Positions 34,798 through 45,347 of a DNA stretch of 64,000 nucleotides are shown here, one piece after another. A model generated the notes under the pieces. It was not told the DNA's origin. It searched no databases and saw nothing but the letters and a program-made list of their open reading frames with translations. The stretch comes from Roridomyces roridus. Its lineage: Eukaryota; Basidiomycota; Agaricomycetes; Agaricales; Mycenaceae. The DNA lies in contig JARKIF010000007.1 in assembly GCA_029378245.1 (NCBI GenBank), positions 1,550,001 through 1,614,000 of the forward strand. Direction: 5' to 3'. Both the position numbers and the translations under genes were made by a program. Each line of letters starts with the position of its first letter. The stretch's first letter is position 1.

Positions 34798-36292
34798 ATG
34801 GCTTTCACTGTCCCCCTCCTGATCAACGGCGAGGAGAAGATCACGACGACGACCTTCCCAATCGAGTCTCCGCTGAGCAACTCGACACTCTGGCAATGCT
34901 CCATTGCATCTACGGCTGATGCTGACGCCGCCCTCGCTGCTGCGAGCGCCGCCTTTCCTGCCTGGTCCAAAACCAAACCCGCAGCTCGCCGCGCTATCTT
35001 TCTCAAGGCTGCGGATCTGTTTGAGCAGCGTATGGACGAGTTCAAGCGTGTCATGCAGCAAGAGACGGGAGCCAGTGACATTTTCACCAACTTCGAAACG
35101 ACGACCGCGATAGAGCACCTTAGGGAGACTGCGGGGCGGATTAGTGCGATTGAAGGCAGCATTCCTGTTTGCCAGGATGAGGGTCGGTCAGCGCTGATCG
35201 TGAAGGAACCCTATGGAGTGGTTTTAGCGATCGCACCTTGGTGAGTGCTGATTCGTGCAAATTAGTCCGGCAATTAAGCAAAACGGCAGGAATGCGCCCC
35301 ACATTCTCGGTATTCGATCCGTGCTATTTCCCCTCGCGGCGGGCAATACCTGCGTCTTGAAGGGCCCTGAGATTAGTCCCCGTGTCTATCACCACATTGG
35401 CCAGATCTTCACAGCTGCGGGCCTCCCTCCCGGCGCCCTGAACACCTTGTACACGCCTCGAGAGCAGTCCGCTGCGATCACAACCCACCTCATCGACGCA
35501 CCACAAGTCAAGAAGATCAATTTCACGGGCTCATCCGCCGTCGGCGCCATAATTGCTACCTCCGCAGGCCGTGCGCTCAAGCCCTGCCTCCTCGAGCTTG
35601 GCGGCAAAGGCTCAGCCATCGTCCTCGACGACGCGGATCTTCAACTCGCTGCAATGCAGTGCGTTGTCGGCGCGTTCATGCACTCTGGGCAGGTCTGCAT
35701 GTCCACGGAACGCGTCATCGTGCAGAAATCCATTCTCGAGCCCTTCCGCGGGGCGCTCAAAGCGGCCGTTGCGGGTTTCATGCCTGCAGACGGACTGGCA
35801 CCGATTCTAGCGCAGGCGACGGGGGTAGAGCGTAACCGTGCTTTGGTGGCAGACGCTCTCACCAAGGGTGCCACGCTCCTGCACGGGGACCACAGGGCGG
35901 ATGAGCTGCACCCTGAGACGGGTGTGGCCTCCCCTACCCGGCTTCGTCCGCTCATTCTCGAGGGTGTGACTAGCGCTATGAGGGTGTACCACGAGGAGAG
36001 CTTTGGTCCCAGCGTGAGTGTCATCGGTGTGGAGACCGAGGACGAGGCGGTTGCGCTGGCGAATGATACGCAATATGGGCTGAATAATGCCGTGTTTACG
36101 AAGGATTTGGCACGCGGATTGAGGGTTGCGAGGAGGCTTGAGAGCGGGGCCGTGCATATCAACAGTATGTCGATGCATGATGAACCGATGCTTCCACATG
36201 GCGGGGTGGGTCGGAGTGGGTGGGGAAGGTTCAATGCGAGGTGGGGAGTGGAGGAGTTTTTGCGCTCCAAGACGATCACGTTCCAGGAGTAG
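34798..36292 (+). CDS. NAD(P)-dependent aldehyde dehydrogenase, salicylaldehyde-dehydrogenase-like
   Basis: Two exons, 34798-35240 and 35290-36292; the intron (GTGAGT..CAG) restores PWNAPHILG. About 480 residues, the normal ALDH length. Landmarks: FPAWSKTKPAARRAIFLKAA, EPYGVVLAIAPWNAP (cofactor site), NTCVLKGPEISP, INFTGSSAVGAIIA, LELGGKGSAIVLDDAD with the general-base Glu, HSGQVCMSTERVIV with the nucleophilic Cys, EESFGPSVSVIGV and GGVGRSGWGRF. The ELGGKG and GQVCMSTER forms resemble salicylaldehyde/vanillin-type dehydrogenases. It would oxidise an aromatic aldehyde to the acid, upstream of benzoate hydroxylation by the nearby CYP53-like P450. Substrate is inferred. Confidence 0.9.
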
Positions 36293-36440
36293 CCGGGGGC
36301 ATGTCGTGAGTGTATAGTATTCGTTGTTCTATAACACACAATTGGAGTGTTTTTACTGTATTTTGGCTCCTGGACGAGGCTCACCCAATCACAAGTTCAA
36401 AGACCATAATATGCAACATACATGCGGCTTGAAACGACCC

Positions 36441-39400
36441 TCAAACTACAGTGGAACTCGCCACCTCAACCGCATCCCCGTTGGCCTGCTTCGAAGGCGA
36501 TTCTCCGGCCTCCAATTCTGTAATCTCCGCCTCGATCTTCTCCGCCTCGTCTTCCCGCTTCAGTCCTCTCAAAATCTTCGCCGTGACCTTCAATGCTTTC
36601 AGGAAGCTCGCTGTGTCTGCAACGGGTCCCAATTTGCGGAAGGACTCGACAGATAGTATGCTGACAGACAACGCGTCCTCGTTGAACCCGACGTCGTGAA
36701 GATCGAGGGCCACTGCGAGACATTTCGGTGCCATGAGTTCCGGCCGTATCTCCGCCAACTCTCGATAAAGCTTGAAGCTTTCTTCGTACGCATGGCTGGC
36801 ATCGTCTTCTCTTGCCGTGGCGCGAAGGGACCGAGCCATATTTTGCAGCGCAAGAGCTAATCCGAATTTCCGGGCCTCCTCTGTTACCGCAAGCCCCTGA
36901 TGATCTTGCCGGTACAAATGAACAGATTCTTCTCCGGCGCGTACAGCATCTTCATGTTGTCCAACAATACCAAGAGCGAAGGTGAGGTTGGACAAGGAAG
37001 CGGCTAGGCCCTCATCTTGTGCCGCTCTTGTGCGATTTAGCTCAACGACCTCTTTTTCCACCAGCAAAGCATCTTCGTACAGTCTTGCCATCCTGAAACC
37101 CCGAGACATTTGTGGCAGATACAGTCCAAGACTCATGGTGGAATTCATTCTGCCAAAGAATTCCCGAAGAAGCGTGACAGCCTCCCTGTGGGCATCGACG
37201 GCTTCGAGCCAAAGTTCAAGAAATTGAAAATCGAGCGCAACGCCGTGCAATGTATTGGCGATATTGAATGCTACGATTGCGTCGTGGACTGTCAAGGTCC
37301 GATATAGTTTAACAGCTTCTTGGTGCGCGCTCAAAGCATCCTGGTAACGCCTCAAGTCTCGTAGACGCTAGCCATAATTTGCGAGTGCGTTGGCTAGTTC
37401 GCCTCTGAAGAGCTCCGAGTCGTCCGTGGTCACGAGCATCCGACCACTTTCAACGCACTCTTTGCTTGCGGCTGATGCCTCGTGGAACCTGTTCACGGCG
37501 CCGAATTGCGCGGACAAACGGGTCAGTAACCACATCAGCTTTGGTGTCCGCTGTGGCTCGATCTTTGCCAGGGCTCGAGCCAAATCGGTGGCAAATGTAA
37601 CGGCCTGCAAAGCCTGCTCTTTCTGGTCACGATTGCTGAGCTGGGCGTCAATTTCCAGCAGCCCTTGGATAAGACCCTCGGTGGCCTGAGTGTCCCTTTC
37701 AGCCAGCATCTGACGAAGCTTGACAGCCTCCCCATAGGCACGGAGTGCGCCTTCGTAGTTTCCGCAGAGCCGAAAGTCGGCGATTAAATTGCGGAGAGAT
37801 GGCATGAAATTCTTGACCAAGTCGGGGTTCGTTTCTGCCAGTTTCCTCCGAAGAACAACAGCCTCCTCGGCTGTACACAACGTGTCGCTCCAGCGACCGG
37901 TACAACCAAGAAGACATACATAGAGTTGATCCAGCAACTCGACAAGATCCTCGGTGAACACTGTCTTTGCTTTTACAAGATGGCGGCAAAAGCTGACAGC
38001 TTCTTCGATGATGTGCAATGCTTCTTGGTTGTCCGGAGGGCCGAGAAGGCGTGCACTGAGTTTCTTGAGCGCGCTCATCAGTGTCTTGCCAGTCGCAGGG
38101 TCGCTATCGAGTCCAATTTTGAACCCGAGCTGGATGGCCTCTCCCGCCGTGGCTTTCGCGTCATCGTTTCGGCCAATGTTAAACGCATCCACTGTGACAT
38201 TAACTAGTGAGCTATAAAGCTCTGCCCGATCAAGAGACTCTTGATACACGCGCAAGGAGTCTTCACGGCGCTGATTAATATGAAGAGTGTAACCTAGACT
38301 GCGCAGAACTCGAAGAAATTCCTTGTCGACGGAGGTGTCGGTCTCTGCGAGTTTGCGATAAATCACGACCGCTTCCTCACAGAAACTGACAGACTTCGCG
38401 CCGTGTTTTCCTGCGGCAACAAGCTCTTGTGCTAGATTTTCCAATGCGTCGCCAAGCTCCTTTGCCCCAGCGGTCTCTTGAGCTAGTTTTCGACGTAACT
38501 CAACCATTTCCTCACCATAGGGCAGAGCAGCCTCAAACTGAGAGGTGGAATGCAATGAGTGGAGTAGATCTGCCAGTGCTGAGATGAAATCCTGCATTGA
38601 GACGAGTTTGGACGGATCGGGACTCTGTAGCAGCTGACGGAGCAGAGATACTGCCTCCGTTCGGATGGGGATTGCCTCTTGGTGCCGCTGGAGCCTGAAG
38701 CCAAGCAGTGATCCTAACAATTGCAGATACCAGGCAAGCATACGCTTATTCTTTCCACTGTCGGGATTGGAGTGGAGGAGTTTGCGGCAGTATCCAACTA
38801 TCTCTTGAAACACCAAGACCGCCTCTGCATACTCCTCCAGGCCATTGAGGCTTAGCGCTTGGGTCTCCAACAGAGAGACTATTTCGGTAAGAGGGAAATC
38901 GATGTTTGGCGATTCTTGGTACAGTTTAATGGCTTCGGAGGCTATTTTCCTTGCTTCTTCGTACCGCGCGGGGCCTTGTTTCAGCACGTAGGCGTGCAAA
39001 GCTAATGAGCGAGTCAACCCGGGTCCTCCAGAACGTCGTCTGTGTTCGACTGCTTCCTTGACCAGTTCGATTCTGCGATCCCCATTGAAGGGTAATGGTG
39101 CATAGCACATGGCAAACCGTTCGAGACAATTTGCCAGATTGTCCGTATCCCGCGTGTTCGCTTCGGCTTGATTGGACTTGACAACACTGCGGCGGATAGC
39201 CTCTGCATCGGTGTAACCACGGATAGCATCTGTGTGCTGCTGACGTGAAGCAAACAATGAAGCTTCATACTCCAGCACAGAGGCAATATCGGCGTCAAAG
39301 ACACCAGGCCGCGTATCTCCAAGTTTCTGGAAAAATACCACTGCGAGCCGAGCTTCCGTGGCCTTGTCCTCTGGAGAATTTGGCTGCGCATCGAGAGCAA

Positions 39401-39446
39401 GGGCATGGGTGTTACCCAATTGTCCAGAAAGAGCCATGAACGTCAA
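36441..39446 (-). CDS. TPR-repeat protein gene interrupted by an in-frame TAG (possible pseudogene)
   Basis: Minus strand. A 692-codon frame (39446-37368) and a 304-codon continuation (to 36441) are in the same phase, separated only by TAG at 37368-37370. Both sides are tetratricopeptide repeats: units such as YEEARKIASEAIKLY, HQEAIPIRTEAVSLLRQLL and LVKNFMPSLRNLIADFRLCG before the stop, and RLRDLRRYQDALSAHQEAVK, FLELWLEAVDAHREAVTLLR and EDDASHAYEESFKLYRELAE after it. The break falls inside a repeat (ANYG, stop, RLRDL), so it is a nonsense change rather than a natural end. Upstream the frame meets another TAG at 39489-39491, just after INASSAEAVETLKNL; this could be an intron acceptor (CTGTAG) or a second lesion. 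Such TPR proteins are scaffolds of unknown role. Confidence 0.65.
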
Positions 39447-39926
39447 TCGCTCGATCCAATATGGTGATCTATTGTCGTCGCCAGTTTCCTACAGGTTCTT
39501 GAGGGTTTCGACAGCCTCGGCGGAGGACGCGTTGATCAAATCCATTTCCACGTGCCTCATCACATCAGTGTTTTGACAATCATCTTGTGGACTTGTGGGG
39601 CTTGGCAGCTTGCCGCACAAGCTCGCAAGCTCGATTCCAATGAACAATGTATCTGAGACAACCAAATTTCAGCTCAGAAATAATTCTATAAACAGCAGGA
39701 CAGCCCTTGAATCCACTGAGCACAAAGGTAAATGCAGGAGCGGCCAAGAATAAATAAAGATTTGCACTTCCCAGGAGTCGAACGGCAGACCTTGTGGATT
39801 TCGGGACCTGGCTTGTGAGCTTGTGAGCTTGCGGCGATTTGGCAGAAGCTTGCGAGCTTGAATGAGCTTGTACAAGCTCACAAGTTTCATGTCAAAAGTC
39901 TGATGCAACTCGGTGGACCAATTGAA
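39447..39926. other. Intergenic region with short inverted GCTTG-rich repeats
   Basis: About 480 nt. CAAGCTCGCAAGCTCG near 39617-39632 is nearly the reverse complement of sequence near 39845-39860, and AGCTTGTG-type units cluster at 39810-39890. It may be a small decayed MITE. No gene was seen. Confidence 0.4.
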
Positions 39927-41749
39927 CTATCCCTGTCCCATCTTCCTCCCAACAAACAAGCTCCAGTTGACACCGCCCTCCTTTTGCAGAAAGGTCGCTC
40001 GAGGATGATATTTGCTGTCTTTGAAAGCTACGGAAATGTGAATGAGCTGCCCCGGAACGATGATGCGACCAGCTCCACGGTGTGGTTTCCTTGGGAAGTA
40101 ATGCTTGTGTGAGTAATGCAAGAGCAAAGAAATTGGTTCATCTCACATGGTGCTCTTATCGGCCGTTTCGAATGACAAATGTGTGAGAGGCAAGTACTCC
40201 AGAGGTTTCCAAACCCAGGTGAGCGATTCATGCAGATAATCATCCTGCAAGTGCTCCATGTTCCAGGCTCCACCCGCCACCCGAGGGCGCAAACGAAGGC
40301 CCGCCGATATGGCTTCGTTTTCCATCCACAAAAGTGGGACAGATGAAAGGTTGAGAGCAAGATTTTTCTTTAATCCTCCTCCTCTGCGTATCAAGTCAGA
40401 ACAGTTTCACATAGCAAGAAATACCGGACTCGCATGTCAGAGTGGGTGCCAGCAAACCACACCTCTTTGATATCGACCGGCGTGTTCAGTTCATTCTTCA
40501 GGCCGCCTGACAAGACCATGGAACTTCCGCCTTTCACGTATTCTGGGAGGAATTTGACACGGCGCTCATCTAGAGCTAGTGCATGACGGAAAGAACAGAC
40601 ATGGTTCGCAGACATTGTCAAAGGAAGAGGCTTTCGAATTATCCCAACGGATGAAACTGTATCCCTGAGACTGTTATTAGCGAGAAGTCCTGCACCAGTG
40701 AGAGATCTCACCAAACGCCGACGAAATGGATCCGAACATCTCGGGAAAATGTCTTCTTGAAGTTGTCCGCTATTTCTGCAGAATCCTTGGTCACTAAATG
40801 GAAAATCTTTGTCAAGCTCCTGAAAAAATCTACCGGGATATCTTACCCCTTCCTTTGTGCCGCTCTGAATATATTTCGTAGGCGCTGGTCAAATATGAGA
40901 ACGTGGATAAGTCTGGCAGAGATGGCAACATACAAAGGGATGAGCTCCTCATTCCCAGGGCCAACGAGGCCAACCTACACACCGATGAGTTTCCCGCAGT
41001 CCCGGACTAACACTGTTACATACCATTTGTATCATTCCTGCCAAAGTCCGCACCTGATACGCGCCTCGCGAAAAACCTATTCATCATGAGCGGATGGTCT
41101 GCCTCAAAATGCAATCATTCCCACCGAACAGAAATATCTTATCATTGGGCATGTATGTTTCAGAGAGCCAGCGGTAGGCCTTGAGGATGATTTCCTTGAA
41201 ATGCCTGAATATCTAGCGGTTAAAAGATGATGTACATAGGATTGACATCCATGACGCACCCAGCAAAAGCTAGCTCCACGGCATTATCGATTTGTTGCAC
41301 GAAGGACTTGAACTTTTCTTGATGCGGCACGTATGTACCGATTCCTGAGTTGTAGTACTTCCGCTGCTCTGCAGAGTGGTCGGCGAGAATGTAGCTGTGA
41401 AGTTCAACGACGTTTGTATTCTGGAATAAATTCAAGTTCGATGTGAACCCTTTAATGGCCGCGGTAGTCGACTCACGTTGAGACCGAATTGGTTAGACGT
41501 CCCGTCGATGGAGACGACTAGGTTTCGAGAGATTCGACTCCCGCATTTCTCCTCACAGGGAGTCTGGCAGCTGCAGTGTTCTCGCCAAGTGCACGGACAT
41601 CTGCAACTACAGCCGGCCTTGCACGAACAGCGGCACTTTCGGGATGCTTCTGGTTTGGACTCGAGTCGCGCCAAAAATTCGGGTGGATTGTTGGTCGTTG
41701 CTGGGTTTTCCGGTGGCATGAGGGCAAAGAGAGACGCGGTGGGAAGCAA
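39927..41749 (-). CDS. DUF2235 alpha/beta-hydrolase-like protein with Cys-rich N-terminal segment
   Basis: Minus-strand multi-exon gene. The N terminus (MLPTASLFALMPPENPATTN) leads to a Cys-rich block (KCRCSCKAGCSCRCPC, HCSCQTPCEEKCG). The DUF2235 core follows: NLVVSIDGTSNQFG, NTNVVELHSYI, YYNSGIGTYVP, a FSRGAYQVRTLAGMIQM stretch near 41030-41080 with the nucleophile-elbow Ser, DTVSSVGIIRKPLPLTMSAN, HVCSFRHALALDERRVKFLP, DIKEVWFAGTHSDM, then GGGLKKNLALNLSSVPLLWM and SLTWVWKPLEYLPL, and finally PHRGAGRIIVPGQLIHISVA. These segments are characteristic of fungal DUF2235 proteins, predicted hydrolases of unknown substrate. A MULE transposon lies about 50 bp upstream of the proposed start, so expression may be altered. 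Confidence 0.85.
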
Positions 41750-41788
41750 GAGCGAGAGTGTTTGGCACGAGGAACACTGCTGCTAGGC

Positions 41789-41798
41789 ATGCTGAAGC
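41789..41798. repeat. Left 10-bp target-site duplication of the MULE element
   Basis: ATGCTGAAGC, identical to 45070-45079 on the other side of the element. The length fits Mutator-like insertions (8-11 bp). Confidence 0.75.
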
Positions 41799-44700
41799 AC
41801 TCCTCGAATTCCGCCGACACCCCTATACCCGAATAGGACGGGCACCGCCTCAATGATGGCGGCAAGATCGGCTTTGTCCATCTGCCGTTTGTTGGCCGCT
41901 GAGTGTTTGGTCACGGGTCCGCGGAGGTGGCTAACACTCGACGCGCTTGCGCTTTCCTCCCTCCACGCGCCTTTCTCTCGCCACGCTCTCTCTCCGAATC
42001 TCGCCAAGCGCGCTTTCTCTCGCTGAGCGATCCATCCTCCTTCCCGCCCAGATACTTGTCGCAGCCGGCCTCCACAGCAAGATTCGAGTCGTTGCCGATT
42101 GTATCTTCACCGACTGAAGCAGGGCACAGCGAGGTGTATGCGCAGGGCAACGGGGCCTACTGGTGCTATCACTATCGTCTACAGTGGCGCCATCCCCGCC
42201 ATGGAGAGCTGCCTCGGCTCATTCCAACTCGATCCCACCATCTCGTACCCTCAGGCCGATCCCGTTTCCAGTGCTTCAACGTTTCAAACGGTCTTTCGCG
42301 CCACTCCTGCTGCTGGCTCTTTCCAGGCCGATTCTCTTGACCCTACATTCTCGCTGCGATGGGACAATATCACCAATTTTCACAATTGGCTACGGGAAGA
42401 ACAAGAACGAAAATGCATTGAACTACGCCTCGCAAAGACCTTCCCCGAGTCCGATGGAATGCCTCATTATCTGCGGAAATATCGGTATGTATGTGCGAGG
42501 AAGGGAACAGGTGGGGAGAAGAAGTATGAGAAGAAGTACCCCGAGCGCGAACGGAAGCTGCCATCGAAACGGACAGGCTGCGAGTGTACTTTGACAGTCA
42601 AGGAATATCCAGGGACGACGACTTTGCTTGGCGCCTACAAACCTGATCACAACCACGAAATCTTCGAGAAGAACCTTCGCTTCACACACGTGCCCAAAGA
42701 AGTTCGCGAGTATATTGCGGGGCTGCTAAGGCTAGGTGTCAAACCGGAGCGTATAGTACGTGAATTCTTCTTGGCGCCCAATTGAGGACTGACTGCTCTT
42801 TCCAGCTCGAGAACGTGCATCGCGGCGCGTATCGCACGAGGTCCGATTTCGCCGAGGACGACGATGAAGACGCACCACGGATGGCTTCCCGTACCGACTT
42901 TATTCGCTTGGCCGACATACGATGTATCGAAAAGGACATCGAGGCGGAGAACATCCGCTACCACGCTGACGATGGCAGGTCGACGTTAGCCTGGGTAAAG
43001 CGACTCCGGGAAGACGACCAATTGTTGGGATTCAAGTCCAAGGCCGACCCCTCTCCCGATGGCTCAAATCTCGCCTCCGACCTCTTCCTTTTGATGGTGC
43101 AGACGCCGTTCCAGCGCAAGATGTTCCGCCGTTACGGAAACGGGCTTCTCTGCATTGATGCCACGCACAATGTGTCGATGTACGAGAACCTTCTACTCAC
43201 GACGCTCGTGGTACGCGATCGCTGGACGCACGGGATCCCTGCCGGGTGGATGCTGGCCTCTAATGGCTGCACCGAGACAATCTATCACTTCCTAAAGGTC
43301 GTCCACGCCGCCTCCCCCTCCGTCAACCCCACCTACTTCATGTCCGACTTTGACGGTGCTCAAATACAAGCGTGTCATCTCGCCGCCGCCGACTGGGCCA
43401 AATTGAACGCCGCCAAGATTGCCGTCATCCTGCTCTGTTGGTGGCACTGTCTTCACTCGTGGCAGCAGCGCTTCGTCATCTCCAAGTACCCGGAGGTCTG
43501 GGAGTTGCTCAAGAAATGGATACGGATGGACGTTCAATCGGAATTCGACGCAGCCTGGGCAAAGATTCAACGGATAGCGCCGAAGGACTTTGTCAAGTAC
43601 CTGCGCACCTACTGGATGAAGCCGGAGGTCGTAGCGATGTGGTCTGCCGTACACCGTCGGTCTCGGAGCATCTTCGAGATGTGCGACACCAACATGTTGG
43701 TCGAGGCGTATCATCATGTCCTCAAGTCAAAGTTCTTGGAAGCAAAGCGCAACCGCCGGCTAGATCATCTGCTCTACGTCCTCGTCAATAAAGTATCGCC
43801 GTATTACGAGAGCAAGCAGCAACGCCAAGAGTTCGGTTTTGAAGGGGAGGATTGCGAAGTGAGGAAGAGAAAGGATATCGAAAAACGGGCGCAAGATTAC
43901 ACGTTGGCGGACATCGAGCGAGACGGGGAGGATACGTTCCGTGTCCGGTCTAGATCGTGTCCATCGAAGGCGTACGACGTCGACGTCGATGCATATCATT
44001 GCACGTGTATCGACTTCCCCTTGATCTCATACTGCAAGCATCTCAGCGCTGTCCAACGCCTCTTTCCCGAGAAACGCGATGCTACTGCTCCGACCACCCC
44101 TTCCCTCCCGACCACACTCGACCTTCCCCCTCAGGACAACGAGGACTCGCCGCCGACCTTGGACGTTGCCTCCGTGCTTCAGAAAGGCCCCGCTCGCAAC
44201 CCCGCAATTGTTCTCGCGGAGAGGATGGAAGTCCTTGCGGCTCGCCTTCGCAAGTGCCGACGAAAGGAGCTTGAAAGTCTCCCCGCCCTCCAAGAGGCGC
44301 TGGATGCAATGTACCTCGAGACAGACAGCAGCGGCGTGATGCCTTCGGCAGGCTACGTGGCACCCAACGTGTCCTCGGGATGGAAGGAGACGGAGAAGGC
44401 CATCGTGCCCGGTGTGAAGACGAAGAAGCGCAAGGTGGGCGATCCTGCGTACGGGGCAGGATCAAGCAGCGGGCTTAAGGCGAAGAAAGGTGCAAAGTCT
44501 AGGTGCGTGCGCTGGCTTTGTATTGCGAGTTTGAGCTTATAACATCACCCATAGTCCGCCACCATCTACTGCCAGCTCCAGCGCCGTCACCGCTCCCAAA
44601 CCTTCCTCCTCATCGTTCCCCTTCACCTACTCACACCCAGGACCCCCCGCGCTCAGGCTTCCTGCATCACCAGTCGTCTATGCAGCCCCACCAGCACCAA

Positions 44701-45069
44701 TCCCTGCCCTGCCACCCTCCCAGCCGTTGCACCCGTATGTTTCCCTCCCTCCCCAGTATATTCCCCTCCCTCCCACCGGCGCTCCGAATCCGGCATACCC
44801 CTATCCACATTATTACCCACAGCCATACCCATACTATTACCTACCGAATCAGCCCCCTTAACTCGCCCTTGGATTTGCCTAATTTTCGTTATATTATGTG
44901 TATTTATCCCAATTGTATCTGTATCTTTACTTCGGAATCAGCGGCGGGCTTGTCAGGGGCCTGTACGCGGCTACACGGCACATCGAATGTTGGCCGCAGG
45001 GCGCCGTCATCACTGAAGGCAGTGTCCGTCCCATTCGGGTATAGGGGCATCGGCGGAATGTAAGCAAGT
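41799..45069. mobile_element. Complete MULE-type DNA transposon, 3.27 kb
   Basis: Terminal inverted repeats: the left end (41799 onward) carries ATTCCGCCGACACCCCTATA and, further in, CCGAATAGGACGGGCACCGC; the reverse complement of the right end carries ATTCCGCCGATGCCCCTATA and CCGAATGGGACGGACACTGC. Similarity extends at least 60 bp. A 10-bp direct repeat flanks the element (41789-41798 and 45070-45079). It encodes a MULE transposase with SWIM finger (42201-44861). Intact ends, intact duplication and a long transposase frame suggest recent activity. Confidence 0.85.
42201..44861 (+). CDS. MULE transposase with N-terminal zinc-finger-like region and SWIM finger
   Basis: Exons: start to 42755, 42806 to about 44500, and a last exon after an intron ending CCATAG near 44553. 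The N-terminal region has FHNWLREEQERKC, then GCECTLTVKEYPG and YKPDHNHEIF, a FAR1/WRKY-GCM1-like zinc-binding pattern. The catalytic part contains GLLCIDATHNVSMYEN (first Asp), YFMSDFDGAQIQACHLAA (second Asp), WWHCLHSWQQR and RSIFEMCDTNMLVEAYHHVL (candidate Glu). The SWIM finger is YHCTCIDFPLISYCKHLSAV (C-x-C..C-x-H). A basic VKTKKRKVG stretch and a Pro/Tyr-rich tail (PYPYYYLPNQPP) finish the protein. No internal stops. It should cut and reinsert the surrounding element in the nucleus. In-frame ATG codons at 42099 and 42138 are alternative starts. Confidence 0.85.
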
Positions 45070-45079
45070 ATGCTGAAGC
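45070..45079. repeat. Right 10-bp target-site duplication of the MULE element
   Basis: ATGCTGAAGC, the second copy of the duplication at 41789-41798. Confidence 0.75.
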
Positions 45080-45199
45080 CTCATGCTGTGTTGGATGCTC
45101 AGAATTTTCAAGATAAACATAGAAGTTCACGAGACGATTGTGAAGAGCGAATGTGAGGGCCGGTGAGAGCGTGAAGGAAAGAGTCAAAGCATCATTTTG

Positions 45200-45224
45200 C
45201 ATCACATCACATCACATCACATCA
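45200..45224. repeat. Short CATCA pentanucleotide microsatellite
   Basis: Five tandem CATCA units, just downstream of the MULE element. Simple-sequence repeat. Confidence 0.7.
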
Positions 45225-45347
45225 ATATCAGGTGTTGATCAAAGTCGGAATGCACCTGCCGGCGGCACCCCACCAGCTCTTCACACTTAGCGGCGTTCTA
45301 CAGGCCTGTATGGGACCCTTGAGCAACCACTTGCAAAGCTCGTCGAA

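Noticed and set aside
39755..39800. T-arm-like GTTCGACTCC on the minus strand
   Set aside because: The flanking bases do not pair as a T stem, and no A-box was found at a suitable distance, so a tRNA gene is not supported.
41790..41860. An ATG created at the edge of the left MULE duplication as start of the DUF2235 gene
   Set aside because: The frame from that ATG does not join the DUF2235 domain without an intron that I cannot place; the in-frame ATG at 41749 is simpler.
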